From NCBI GenBank assembly GCA_035532835.1, contig DATKQG010000061.1, forward strand, positions 1 to 58,610: DNA of 58,610 nt. The letters are read 5' to 3'. The stretch comes from Candidatus Dormiibacterota bacterium (GTDB lineage Bacteria; Vulcanimicrobiota; Vulcanimicrobiia; Vulcanimicrobiales; Vulcanimicrobiaceae). Positions 43,795 through 52,439 of the stretch are shown here, one piece after another; positions within the stretch are counted from its first letter, which is position 1; each line of letters opens with the position of its first letter. Below the pieces are notes generated by a model, which searched no databases, had not been told where the DNA came from, and saw nothing but the letters and a program-made list of their open reading frames with translations. Made by a program: the position numbers and the translations under genes.

Positions 43795-44771
43795 GTGCGT
43801 GCCTCCGAGCGCAGATACAGATAGAGAAAGGTGGGAACGCCGATGAATGCCAGGAGCACGCCGATCGGGAGTTCGGACGGTGCGACGATGGTGCGGCCGA
43901 TCGCATCCGCGACCAGGCAGAGCGCGGCGCCGCAGAACGCGCACGCCGGAAGCAAGACGCGCGCATCGGAGCCCACGACGCGACGTGCCAAATGCGGAAC
44001 GATCAGGCCGATGAAGCCGACGATCCCCGCGAGTGCGACGCTGCTTGCCGCTAGGAGTGACGATGCGATCAGGATGAGCCACTGCGAACGGCCGACGTCG
44101 AGCCCGACGGCGCGTGCGCGGACGTCGCCGACGCGCAACGCGTTCAGCGCGGGGATGGCAAAAAGCGCGAGCGCCATGCCGAGCGTCGCATACGGGAGAG
44201 CGACCGCGAGCGAGTGCCAGCCGCGGCCCGCCAGCGATCCCGCCAACCACGCGATGATCTGTTGCTCGTAGTCGATCGATTGGGCGCGCGTGAGGACCAG
44301 GGCGACGACGGCCGAAAAAAGGGCCGAGAGCGAGATGCCGGCGAGGATGAGCCGATTGGGATCGACGCCGCCGCCGCGTCGCGCAAGGGCTGCGACGAGG
44401 ATCGCGGTGCCGAGGCCAGCGACGAATCCGATCCCGGGCGTCAGCGGCGGCGCCACGCCGGCGAGAATGGCGATGGAAATGGCAGCCGCCGCGCCCGCAC
44501 TCACGCCGGTGAGATAGGGGTCGGCAAGGGGATTGCGCAGCATCCCCTGCAAGAGCGCCCCGGCCACCGCGAGCGAGGATCCTACTACGATCGCGATGCA
44601 GATGCGCGGCATCCGGAGTTGCCACACGATCGTCGTTACCGCGCTCGCATGCGCCGGATGCAAGAGCGCTTGCATCACGTCGGTCGTAGCGAGCGGGCTG
44701 CCTCCGACGAGCAGACCGCCGCAGGCTGCAAGCAGCGCAAGCGCCGCTAGGCCGGCAAGTCGGAGGAGCAT
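43791..44771 (-). CDS. btuC: Vitamin B12 ABC transporter permease (FecCD/BtuC family)
   Basis: A 326-residue permease with about ten hydrophobic spans. The BtuC/FecCD landmarks WQLRMPRICIAIVVGSSLAV, LQGMLRNPLADPYLTGVSAG and GIVGFIGLIVPHLARRVVG are intact, the last being the coupling region that contacts BtuD. It lies between btuB and btuD on the minus strand, downstream of a cobalamin riboswitch. Confidence 0.92.
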   Translation of the reverse strand: MLLRLAGLAALALLAACGGLLVGGSPLATTDVMQALLHPAHASAVTTIVWQLRMPRICIAIVVGSSLAVAGALLQGMLRNPLADPYLTGVSAGAAAAISIAILAGVAPPLTPGIGFVAGLGTAILVAALARRGGGVDPNRLILAGISLSALFSAVVALVLTRAQSIDYEQQIIAWLAGSLAGRGWHSLAVALPYATLGMALALFAIPALNALRVGDVRARAVGLDVGRSQWLILIASSLLAASSVALAGIVGFIGLIVPHLARRVVGSDARVLLPACAFCGAALCLVADAIGRTIVAPSELPIGVLLAFIGVPTFLYLYLRSEART

Positions 44772-44784
44772 GCGGCTCGCGTTC

Positions 44785-46677
44785 CTATCTGGTCGTTAAC
44801 TCGAGCGCGAACGAGCGCCCGGGCATGGGATAACCGGACACCTGCGCGTAGCGCTCGTTCCCAAGGTTGTATCCGCGAAGCGACAGCAGCGCATGGCGAC
44901 CGGCACGAAAACGCGCGAACGCGTCCACACTCGTAAATGCCGCCGCTTGGTCGAAGAGCGGTTGGGTTGGATCGACCGCCGCGTTCGCGCCGACCGAACG
45001 GAGGGCTATCCCGGCGTCGTGCAAGAGTGTGGATCTCCCGCCGCTGATATCGAGGTGCAAGTTGAGGCTGATCACCGGGTCGTGAGGGAGGCGCGATTGC
45101 GCGACGAGATCCTGCGCTCTATAGAGATCGGTCACGTTGAGTCCCGTGACCACGCCATGGTATGGACGCGTGCGCACGTCCAGCGTGAATCCTTGGAGCA
45201 GCGCGCGATCGATATTCTCAGGCTGATAGATGAAGTTCACCGGATCGACTTCAACCGGAACGATTAAATCGTTGGTGCGATTCGTGAACCACCCGAACGA
45301 AACGCCGCCCATGAGGTGGTCGTCGACTAGCGTGAGATCGCCGACTCGCGCGCGCTCCGGATGCAGCGCTGGGTTACCGTAGCCGGGAAAGTAGAGTTCG
45401 ACGGCGTTCGGTGCGCGAAACGCATTGGCATAGTTGGCCTTGAGCGACAATCCCGCACCGAGCGAAACGCGCGCGCCGATCGACGGGGAAAATTCGCCGC
45501 CGAGCGCGCCGTCACGCTCGCCGCGAATGCCGACGTACGCCGAGGAGTCGCCACCGAGCTGGACGTTTTCCTGCGCGTACGCCGCGGACTGTGCGATTGC
45601 GGCGAAGGTGACGCCCGGCGTTGCGGTTCCACCGCTGTCGCTGCGCACGACGCCGCGCGAGAGATCGATGCCGTAGATGAGCCGTTCCGAAGCTCCGCTC
45701 ACGACGTTGCGCAAGCCGAAGTCGGTACGCGACTCCGTGCTTACCGCGGTCGCCGGCTGATAGCAGTTTGCGTCGTTGACCGAATCGCACCCGAAAGCTA
45801 TCTGTTGGCGCGTACCGCCGAGTTGGAGCGTCGCGATGGATTGCGCTCTGCGCTGCGTGAGGGTGAGATCGGCGTTTGCATTCACGTCGTCCTCACGGCT
45901 AGAGGAGGAGAAGAATCCGGTCGGCCCCGGCGCACCGATGTGGTCGGACGTCAACCCGGCTCGGAGCGAAGCCTCGATGCCGCCGAGTTTTCGATCGAAC
46001 GCGGCGTGTACGGAGGTCGCTTCGTAATCGGCGTTCGCGCGCGTCGTCGGCGTCGTGCCGTCGGAGGGTAACGCATAGCCGTTCTTTGAAACGATGCGCT
46101 GGAACGTGAAGCCGTCGGCATTCGCGGTAATTTCGCGATCGCCGAAGCTACCGACGCGCAGATCGGCTTTCGCCGGCGTACGTCCGGCCGTGATGATATT
46201 GATGATGCCGCCGATCGCGCCGGTCCCGTACAGCGTCGAACCGCCGCCTTCGACGACTTCTATGCGCCGAACGCCGGCGGTCGGTAGAACCCCGAGATTG
46301 ACGCCGTTGCCGAGCGATCCCGGTGCCGGAAGCCCGTCGATGAGGACCAAAACTTGCGCCGAGTTGCTGCCGCGAATGCCATACGAAACCGAGGCTCCGA
46401 TCGCACCGTAGGATGCGAGCTCGACGCCCGGAACCGCCGCGATGGCCTCGCCCACGGTGCGATAACCGTTGCGTGCGATTTGCTCTGCGGTGACGACGTA
46501 CACGGTGCGCACGCTGTTGCGCAACGTGGTCTCGGAGCGATCGGCGGTCTGCACGTGCGCGATCTGAGGAATCGGGGACGGGGTGGGAGCCGGCGTTGTC
46601 GCAGCCCCCGCTGGAGCGCGAAGAACGAGCAAGAGTGCTACGGCGCAGAGCGCGCGCAGCATGAAAACGCGGAACAT
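44785..46677 (-). CDS. btuB: TonB-dependent vitamin B12 receptor
   Basis: A 630-residue outer-membrane receptor. A signal peptide (MFRVFMLRALCAVALLLVL) precedes a plug domain (TVYVVTAEQIARNGYRTVGE; VLVLIDGLPAPGSLG; EVVEGGGSTLYGTGAIGGI) and a 22-strand-type barrel ending SFALELTTR. ATG 46677 is chosen over 46695 because AAGGAAGGG lies about eight bases before it. The cobalamin riboswitch directly upstream identifies the substrate and implies repression when B12 is plentiful. Confidence 0.92.
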   Translation of the reverse strand: MFRVFMLRALCAVALLLVLRAPAGAATTPAPTPSPIPQIAHVQTADRSETTLRNSVRTVYVVTAEQIARNGYRTVGEAIAAVPGVELASYGAIGASVSYGIRGSNSAQVLVLIDGLPAPGSLGNGVNLGVLPTAGVRRIEVVEGGGSTLYGTGAIGGIINIITAGRTPAKADLRVGSFGDREITANADGFTFQRIVSKNGYALPSDGTTPTTRANADYEATSVHAAFDRKLGGIEASLRAGLTSDHIGAPGPTGFFSSSSREDDVNANADLTLTQRRAQSIATLQLGGTRQQIAFGCDSVNDANCYQPATAVSTESRTDFGLRNVVSGASERLIYGIDLSRGVVRSDSGGTATPGVTFAAIAQSAAYAQENVQLGGDSSAYVGIRGERDGALGGEFSPSIGARVSLGAGLSLKANYANAFRAPNAVELYFPGYGNPALHPERARVGDLTLVDDHLMGGVSFGWFTNRTNDLIVPVEVDPVNFIYQPENIDRALLQGFTLDVRTRPYHGVVTGLNVTDLYRAQDLVAQSRLPHDPVISLNLHLDISGGRSTLLHDAGIALRSVGANAAVDPTQPLFDQAAAFTSVDAFARFRAGRHALLSLRGYNLGNERYAQVSGYPMPGRSFALELTTR

Positions 46678-46720
46678 GGCGATCCCTTCCTTCATGCGAG
46701 GAACGACGATACGTTGTGAC

Positions 46721-46865
46721 GTCTGCCCGGTATCCTGACTTGCGGATCGTAGCCGTCGTGCCCGCGTCTTCCCATCTCGTACGAGATAGTGACGGTGGGC
46801 GGCTCCCCGCGTACAGTGGCGCGACCGTGCCGGATTTCAACCGGCTTCCCGCGCAAACGTTTAGG
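46721..46865 (-). ncRNA. Cobalamin (B12) riboswitch controlling btuBCD
   Basis: Read on the minus strand the consensus blocks appear in order: GCGGGAAGCCGGTTGAAAT, TCCGGCACGGTCGCGCCACT (B12 box around 46813-46820), GTACGCGGGGAGCCGCCC, then GGGAAGACGCGGGC and finally AAGTCAGGATACCGGGC near 46730. Adenosylcobalamin binding would reduce expression of the downstream btuB. The start of btuB is 44 bases beyond the aptamer. Confidence 0.93.
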
Positions 46866-46948
46866 CGCGCTCTATTAGCAGAGACATGCCGCCGAACCTC
46901 CCGAAGACGGGCGGAACCGAGCCGGAACAGCAGGAAAGCGCAGCCAAC

Positions 46949-47800
46949 ATGTTTCGCATCACGTCCCGCCACGTTTTTGCCCTAGCGTTCCTCGCGATCT
47001 TCGCGGCTTGCGCGCCGGTTGCTCGGCCGTCGCGCCCCGCCCACGCGCCGCGCATCGTCTCGCTGCTCCCCGCCTTCACCGAGGATCTCTTCGCGGTCGG
47101 TGCGGGGAGCCAGGTGGTAGCCGTCTCGCGATTCTCCGATTTCCCGCCGGCCGCGCGGGCTCTGCCCAGGGTCGCCGACGTCTCGAGCATCGACGTCGAG
47201 CGGATCGTCGCTCTCCATCCTGACGCGATCGTCGGCATTCCCTCGCAGCAGCGCTTGCTCGAGCCTCTGGTTCGCGCCGGCTTCGACGTCCGGATCGTTC
47301 CGAACGACTCCTACGCCGATGTTTTTAGCGCCATTCGCACCTTGGGTCGTCTGAGCGGACATTCGGCGCGGGCAAACGCCGAAATCGAACGATTGCGCCG
47401 AACTACCGCTGCCTTGCATGCGCGGACGCGTGCGTTCAAACGCCATCCCAGCGTCTTCGTGGCGCTCGGTACGGGGCCGATTTGGACGGCCGGCGACGGC
47501 TCCTACATCGCCGAAATGATTGCGATTGCCGGCGGACGCAACGCTGCGGCAGATGTACGCCTCCCCTATGCCGAATATAATGAGGAAGCGCTGTTGCGGG
47601 ATCAGCCGGATGCGATCGTGTACGGCTCGGATACCAAACTTGCAAGCGTGCTAAACCGTGAGCCGTGGCGCGATCTGCGCGCGGTTCGCGAGGGGCACGT
47701 CTATCAACTCCCCGATGCCGATTGGCTTTATCGGCCGGGACCACGTTATATAAAGGGACTCCACTGGCTCATCGAACGTTTGACACCGCTGGCGAGGTAA
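46949..47800 (+). CDS. btuF: Vitamin B12-binding protein (BtuF-like), probable lipoprotein
   Basis: A 283-residue class III periplasmic binding protein. A signal with lipobox (LAIFAAC) is followed by APRIVSLLPAFTEDLFAVGA, the BtuF/FecB N-terminal signature, and VALHPDAIVGIPSQQ and GTGPIWTAGDGSYI later. It is divergent from the btuBCD operon and completes the importer; the riboswitch is on the other strand, so btuF is controlled separately. ATG 46949 was chosen for the signal peptide; an ATG at 46886 would add 21 residues. Confidence 0.88.
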   Translation: MFRITSRHVFALAFLAIFAACAPVARPSRPAHAPRIVSLLPAFTEDLFAVGAGSQVVAVSRFSDFPPAARALPRVADVSSIDVERIVALHPDAIVGIPSQQRLLEPLVRAGFDVRIVPNDSYADVFSAIRTLGRLSGHSARANAEIERLRRTTAALHARTRAFKRHPSVFVALGTGPIWTAGDGSYIAEMIAIAGGRNAAADVRLPYAEYNEEALLRDQPDAIVYGSDTKLASVLNREPWRDLRAVREGHVYQLPDADWLYRPGPRYIKGLHWLIERLTPLAR

Positions 47801-48861
47801 ACTCGGCCCGCGCGCTCGTCGTCGCCGTCGATCTCGACGACCCGGCACGACCGATCGACCCCGAACTGCTCGAATTCGAAGCCCTTGCAATCGCGGCCGG
47901 GGCCCAACCGATCGCCCGCATCGTGCAGAAACGCGCCGCGTACGATCCCGCGACCTTGGTCGGCAGTGGAAAAGCGCACGAAATCGCGGCGCTGGCGAAA
48001 GAATGCGACGCCGGTTTGATTTTGGTACTCAACGATTTGCGCCCGCGTCAGCGTAAGAACCTCGAAGCGATCATCTCCGTGCCGATCGTCGATCGCACGA
48101 TGTTGATTTTAGACGTCTTCGCCGCGCACGCTCGCAGCCGCGAGGGAAAGCTCCAAGTCGAGCTCGCGCAATTACGCTACCGGCAATCAAACCTCATCGG
48201 CGTCGGTGCAGACCTTTCGCGGCTCGGCGGCGGCATCGGCACGCGCGGACCCGGCGAGAGCAAGCTGGAAGTCGATCGCCGGCGCATCCAACATCGCGTG
48301 ACCGTGTTGCGCGGCGCTCTGGAAGACGTGCGCCGCCAACGGGGAACGCGCCGCGCGGCGCCGCATCGCGAGCCGCTGGTCGCGCTGGTCGGCTACACCA
48401 ACGTCGGCAAGTCCTCGTTGCTCAACGCGCTTGCAAAATCGGATGCGCTGGTTGCCGATCAACCCTTTGCCACGCTCGATCCGACGGTGCGCCGCGTCTA
48501 TCTGGCTCCCGATCGCTACGTGCGGCTGGCGGATACGGTGGGCTTCATCACCGATCTCCCCAAGGATTTGATCAACGCCTTTCGCGCGACGCTCGAAGAA
48601 TTGCGCGAGGCTCAACTCTTGATTCACGTTTTGGACGCCAGCAACCCCGATTGGCCGCGTCAACGCGTCGCCGTCGACGCCATCGTGCACGATTTGGAGC
48701 TCGACGCCACGCCCCGCATCATCGTCTTCAATAAATGCGACGCAGCTCCAAACATTCCGCATGAAGCGGACTCGATCGCGGTCAGCGCGACCACCGGCCA
48801 GGGGCTCGACGCCCTCCGAGAAGCGATCGCGACACGATTGCAAGCCGAAGGCGTATCCTAA
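47764..48861 (+). CDS. hflX: GTPase HflX, short form
   Basis: About 365 residues. The HflX domain (VGSGKAHEIAALAKECDA; EGKLQVELAQLRYR; GGGIGTRGPGESKLE) is followed by the GTPase domain (G1 GYTNVGKSSLLN; ADTVGFITDLPKDLI; FNKCDAAP). HflX binds ribosomes and splits stalled 70S under stress. The C-terminal domain of E. coli HflX (about 80 residues) is absent. No ATG/GTG/TTG exists near the expected N-terminus except a GTG at 47665 far inside btuF; a CTG at 47764 preceded by AAAGGGA is preferred, giving a 37-base overlap with btuF. Confidence 0.9.
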   Translation: MAHRTFDTAGEVNSARALVVAVDLDDPARPIDPELLEFEALAIAAGAQPIARIVQKRAAYDPATLVGSGKAHEIAALAKECDAGLILVLNDLRPRQRKNLEAIISVPIVDRTMLILDVFAAHARSREGKLQVELAQLRYRQSNLIGVGADLSRLGGGIGTRGPGESKLEVDRRRIQHRVTVLRGALEDVRRQRGTRRAAPHREPLVALVGYTNVGKSSLLNALAKSDALVADQPFATLDPTVRRVYLAPDRYVRLADTVGFITDLPKDLINAFRATLEELREAQLLIHVLDASNPDWPRQRVAVDAIVHDLELDATPRIIVFNKCDAAPNIPHEADSIAVSATTGQGLDALREAIATRLQAEGVS

Positions 48862-49557
48862 ATGATCCGAAAGCGAATGCTTTGCGGCCTGGCATGCGCT
48901 GCGGCGCTCCTCTGCGCCTGCGCGCCGCGCTATCCCGACGATCGTCTCGTTTCGATCGTGCAAAAGCTAAAGCCGTCGGTCGTGATGTTGGCGATGCGTC
49001 TGCCCCCCGAGCATGCGAGCGATGCGTACGACGTTTCTTTTGCATCGGGCTCGGTGGTGGCTAGCGGCGCGTGGGGAAGCGACATCCTCACGGTGCGACA
49101 CGCGGTACGCGGCGCATGGCATATGTTCGTGACGGTCGGCAATACCCATAAAGTCCCGGGCAAAGTGATCGCGCTCGATCCCGTCAACGATATCGCACTC
49201 GTGCGTATCGCCCGGCCGAATCTTCCCGTCGTCGCACTCGGTTCGTCGGGCGAATTGGCAACGCAAACCGGTCGCGAGGTCGCGCTGATGGGCTATCCGA
49301 TCCCCGACGAAATCGACGGCGGCCTGCGGACGTCACTCGTGACCGGCACGCTCTCGGCCGTGCGCAAGAATGCGCTCGAGATGTCGCTTGCCGTCGTGCC
49401 GGGCGAGAGCGGCGGCCCCGTGTTTCTTGCCGATACCGGCGAGATCGTCGGCGTCGTTGAAGCCCGCATCGGCGAGGAACCCAGTATCGGCTTCGCGCTA
49501 CCGATCGACGATGCGAAACGTTTCCTGCATCGCTACGACGCACAACACGGCTTCTAG
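48862..49557 (+). CDS. Trypsin-like serine protease lipoprotein
   Basis: A 231-residue protein with a lipoprotein signal (MIRKRMLCGLACAAALLCAC). The catalytic triad is visible as His in LTVRHAVRG, Asp in DPVNDIALVRI and Ser in PGESGGPVF, the order of DegP/trypsin-2 enzymes; no PDZ domain follows. It could act in envelope quality control. It starts directly after the hflX stop, and a large inverted-repeat element begins eight bases after its own stop. Confidence 0.85.
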   Translation: MIRKRMLCGLACAAALLCACAPRYPDDRLVSIVQKLKPSVVMLAMRLPPEHASDAYDVSFASGSVVASGAWGSDILTVRHAVRGAWHMFVTVGNTHKVPGKVIALDPVNDIALVRIARPNLPVVALGSSGELATQTGREVALMGYPIPDEIDGGLRTSLVTGTLSAVRKNALEMSLAVVPGESGGPVFLADTGEIVGVVEARIGEEPSIGFALPIDDAKRFLHRYDAQHGF

Positions 49558-49564
49558 GTGAGGC

Positions 49565-49747
49565 TCACTCGTTAGGGACCGTGGCGGGAGTGGTGCTTGG
49601 GGAAGCTGCGATTTTTTTGGCCCAAACAGGATGTTTGCTTCAAAGCTTCGCTTTGCCAAAAAAACGTAGCAGCGTTGGATTTTACAGGATGTAAAATCCA
49701 ACAGCGGTTCCCCAAGCACCACTCCCGCCACGGTCTCTAACGAGTGA
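49565..49747. repeat. Structured intergenic element B: 40-bp outer stem with nested hairpins
   Basis: Outer arms 49565-49604 and 49708-49747 are complementary at 39 of 40 positions. Within lie a second stem (gctgc/gcagc plus tttttttggc 49612-49621 with gccaaaaaaa 49655-49664) enclosing hairpins caaaca-gga-tgtttg (49623-49637) and caaagc-ttc-gctttg (49641-49655), and then a perfect 13-bp hairpin with loop gga (49674-49702). The element exactly fills the gap between two convergent genes. It may terminate both, but its size and branching go well beyond a terminator. Confidence 0.75.
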
Positions 49748-49751
49748 CGGC

Positions 49752-50858
49752 TTACGGCACCGGCGTCCGTATTGGATGAACGGTCGCCGGCGCGATGAGG
49801 GTGCGGTCGCCGACCCACTGTAACGGCGGGATTTGGAACGCGCGTGCGAGCGCGTTGAGATCGTGCGCGTAGGTGGAACGCAGTTTCGAAAAGCGCTCCC
49901 AGGCTTGGTCGCGGTCGTGAAGCGTAAAGCCGGCGTCGATCAATCGTTCGCAAGCGCGGTCGAACTCGCTACGATCGATGCCCGGAGTGTTCTCCGCGTT
50001 ATCTTGCAGGAAATATTTGGCGAGATCGTGCGCGGCGTGTCGTCCCAGCGTGTAGGTGATTCGCGCTTCGCCGGTTGCGTCGCGGACGGTTGTCGTCAAC
50101 AGCACCGAAGCATCCAACAGCGTTCCCAGGGTGCCGATCCAAGATTCGTAATCGTGGCTCGAGCGAAAATAAGCCAGCGCCGGATACGCGAGGTGGCTCT
50201 CGATAACGCTTGCGATCCAGCGTTGCCCGTCGCGCAACGTGCTTGCCAAATCGTCGCGATTGTTGGCGAAGCCGGCGATCGTGACCATGCCGACGCCGCT
50301 CGGTGGGGAGCCGGCGCGCGCTCCGACCATAACGACGAATTGCTCCCGTGCCTGAAACGTGCCGAACAGCGCAAAGAGATAGGCCGTCGTGATGGAGACC
50401 ACGCCCAAACCGGATGCGCCGGCGCAGAGCGAGACCGCGCGCGCGAGCCCGGAACGCGCGACGATGTCGCCGTAGCCGATGGTCGTGAATGAGACGCCAG
50501 CGTAGTACACCGCCGCCCAGTACGTGTGCAGCGAAGGCCGCATCTGCTCACGCATCGCCCAGAACAAGCCGCCGTAGGCGAAAATCAGGAGCAAAATCCA
50601 AAAGGCCAGCATCAGGACCAGCGTTGCGGGCGCGAAGATGGCGAGCAGATCTTCGCGGTGCTCCTCATCGTTGGGATAGAGTTTCCATGCCAGGCGAGGC
50701 CAGAGCCACCACATCGTTTTCCAAAAGTACGAGCTCAGACGAAAGCGGCGTCCCACGGCGCGCGGCACGATCACCGACTGAAAGACGTCGCTCAACGTCG
50801 CGGCGATCAGAAGGATCGCGGCAAGCGCGATAGCGCCGTTGCTCATCGCTACGAACAT
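49752..50858 (-). CDS. Two-transmembrane-type potassium channel
   Basis: A 368-residue protein with an N-terminal hydrophobic segment (AIALAAILLIAATLSDVFQS), a pore module with helices around TLVLMLAFWILLLIFAYGGL and VSITTAYLFALFGTF, and the selectivity filter TTIGYGD. The cytoplasmic C-terminal 200 residues form a helical domain not recognised as RCK/TrkA_N. It probably conducts K+ across the inner membrane. It is convergent with the protease gene across the structured element. Confidence 0.85.
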   Translation of the reverse strand: MFVAMSNGAIALAAILLIAATLSDVFQSVIVPRAVGRRFRLSSYFWKTMWWLWPRLAWKLYPNDEEHREDLLAIFAPATLVLMLAFWILLLIFAYGGLFWAMREQMRPSLHTYWAAVYYAGVSFTTIGYGDIVARSGLARAVSLCAGASGLGVVSITTAYLFALFGTFQAREQFVVMVGARAGSPPSGVGMVTIAGFANNRDDLASTLRDGQRWIASVIESHLAYPALAYFRSSHDYESWIGTLGTLLDASVLLTTTVRDATGEARITYTLGRHAAHDLAKYFLQDNAENTPGIDRSEFDRACERLIDAGFTLHDRDQAWERFSKLRSTYAHDLNALARAFQIPPLQWVGDRTLIAPATVHPIRTPVP

Positions 50859-50912
50859 GGTCGAGCAGACTTGCGTGCGGGAGCGCTCGCACCTGCCCGG
50901 CCGCCGAGGGAG

Positions 50913-51458
50913 CTACGGTTGCGGGGTGAGGATCGGGCTGACGCTTGGCGGAGGCGTGCCGCGCAAGGCCGGGCCGATCGTCGGTGTGGCTGTGGCATTC
51001 GGCGCCGGGGTGCTGGAGAGTGCCGGCCCGATCGTCGGCGTCGCCGTAGGCGCCGGCCCGACGCTGGGCGGGGGGGTTGGGGTCGCCGGAGGCGGCAGCG
51101 TCGACTGGTCGGAGGGCATGGCGACGGGCGTGAGCCGCAGATAGCCGACCTGGGTCGTCTGATCCTTGCTGATTTCGACGTTGGCGCTATCGGTCGTGAA
51201 GCCGGGCGAGCGTGCGGTCACGGTTTGGTTGCCGATGGGGATGCGTACTAAGGTGAACGCCCCTTGCGTGTCGGCCGTGGCCGTATAGATGGAGCCCACC
51301 GAGATGATCGCGTTGGCGATGGGGCGATTCGTCGTCGAATCCAGCACGCGGCCGGTGACCGTGCCATAATCTTGGACACCGACGACGGCGTTGTTGCAGC
51401 CGCCGCCGTTGGCTCCCAGCAAGAGGAGAAGGGCGACGCCGACGATCGCATTGCGCAT
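50913..51458 (-). CDS. Exported protein with CarboxypepD_reg-like domain and Pro/Thr-rich tail
   Basis: A 181-residue protein with a hydrophobic signal (MRNAIVGVALLLLLGANGGG) ending at a cysteine that could be lipidated. A regulatory-like beta-sandwich follows (TVTGRVLDSTTNRPIANAII; AFTLVRIPIGNQTVTARSPG), then a 60-residue Pro/Thr/Ala tail in which TATPTIGPAL occurs twice. The duplication is also visible in DNA (near 50968-51000 and 51024-51056). The tail looks like an extended linker and a possible O-mannosylation target. ATG 51458 was chosen for the signal peptide. Confidence 0.7.
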   Translation of the reverse strand: MRNAIVGVALLLLLGANGGGCNNAVVGVQDYGTVTGRVLDSTTNRPIANAIISVGSIYTATADTQGAFTLVRIPIGNQTVTARSPGFTTDSANVEISKDQTTQVGYLRLTPVAMPSDQSTLPPPATPTPPPSVGPAPTATPTIGPALSSTPAPNATATPTIGPALRGTPPPSVSPILTPQP

Positions 51459-51592
51459 GGGGTGAGAGTACCATTCCCATCGAGACGAAGCCTCCGGCAC
51501 GCTGCGTGTTTTGCAGCAGCGGGGCAAATTGGCCCACTCGAACCGATATTTTCCCAGGTAAACGGACGACGGAGTGAAAAAAAACAGGAGCC

Positions 51593-51946
51593 ATGAATCC
51601 GTACGGTCCGGTTGCGATCTATCTTTGCGTCGCGCTTGCTGCGGCGCTGCTCTTTACCTTTCTGCCCGGTTTGGTCGGCCGCAGTAAACCCAACCCCCAA
51701 AAGGACGAAGCGTACGAGTGCGGTGTCGAACCGACCTCGGCCGTGGCCGGGCGCTTCCCGGTGCGCTTCTATCTGATCGCGATGCTCTTCGTCATCTTCG
51801 ATGTCGAGGCTGCGTCGTTCTATCCGTGGGCGGTGCGCATGCATTCGCTCCGAGTCTTTGGGCTGGTTGAAATGGTCGTATTCGTGATCGTTCTGGGCAT
51901 CGGTTACGCCTATGTGTGGAAGAAGGGGGGCTTTCAATGGAGATAA
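51593..51946 (+). CDS. nuoA: NADH-quinone oxidoreductase subunit A
   Basis: A 117-residue membrane subunit with three spans. The NuoA loop [20 protein letters not shown] contains the conserved cysteine that lies near the quinone site, and [20 protein letters not shown] is the family signature. AGGAG lies just before the ATG. It opens the nuo operon and overlaps nuoB by ten bases. Confidence 0.95.
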   Translation: MNPYGPVAIYLCVALAAALLFTFLPGLVGRSKPNPQKDEAYECGVEPTSAVAGRFPVRFYLIAMLFVIFDVEAASFYPWAVRMHSLRVFGLVEMVVFVIVLGIGYAYVWKKGGFQWR

Positions 51947-52416
51947 GCCCCGGCCAATTCTTGCTCGCGAGGGTGGATGACGTCGCGCGATGGGCGCAGA
52001 GCTCGAGCGTTTGGCCGCTCACCATGGGCCTTGCGTGCTGCGCGATCGAGATGATGACCGCTACCGCGCCCGAGTACGATATCGCGCGCTTGGGCTCGGA
52101 GGTCTTTCGGAGCTCGCCGCGCCAAGCGGATCTGATGATCGTTTCCGGCCGCGTCGCTCAGAAGATGGCCCCCGTCGTCAAGCGCATCTTCGACCAAATG
52201 GCCGACCCCAAATGGGTGATATCGATGGGTGCCTGCGCAAGCTCGGGAGGCGTATTCGACAACTACGCGATCGTGCAGGGCGTCGATACGATCATTCCGG
52301 TCGACGTCTACGTCCCCGGCTGTCCGCCGACGCCCGATGGGCTGCTGTATGCCATCAATTTGATCCAGCAGCAGATCCGCGAGGGTGGTCGCGGCGGTAT
52401 TCTGGCGCGCTCCTAG
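51937..52416 (+). CDS. nuoB: NADH-quinone oxidoreductase subunit B
   Basis: A 159-residue subunit carrying cluster N2, the final electron donor to quinone. Its four ligands are C34 and C35 ([10 protein letters not shown]), C100 (GACASSGG) and C129 (PGCPPTPD). ATG 51937 is chosen over an upstream in-frame start at 51916 because it starts the conserved region, with a G-rich ribosome site within nuoA. Confidence 0.96.
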   Translation: MEISPGQFLLARVDDVARWAQSSSVWPLTMGLACCAIEMMTATAPEYDIARLGSEVFRSSPRQADLMIVSGRVAQKMAPVVKRIFDQMADPKWVISMGACASSGGVFDNYAIVQGVDTIIPVDVYVPGCPPTPDGLLYAINLIQQQIREGGRGGILARS

Positions 52417-52439
52417 CTTTGCTTCAGTAAGAGGTTCTC

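Noticed and set aside
49565-49747. Interpretation of element B as a simple bidirectional terminator
   Set aside because: The T-runs are inside the nested stem rather than after it, and the 40-bp outer stem with three inner hairpins exceeds terminator design; termination as a side role is still possible.
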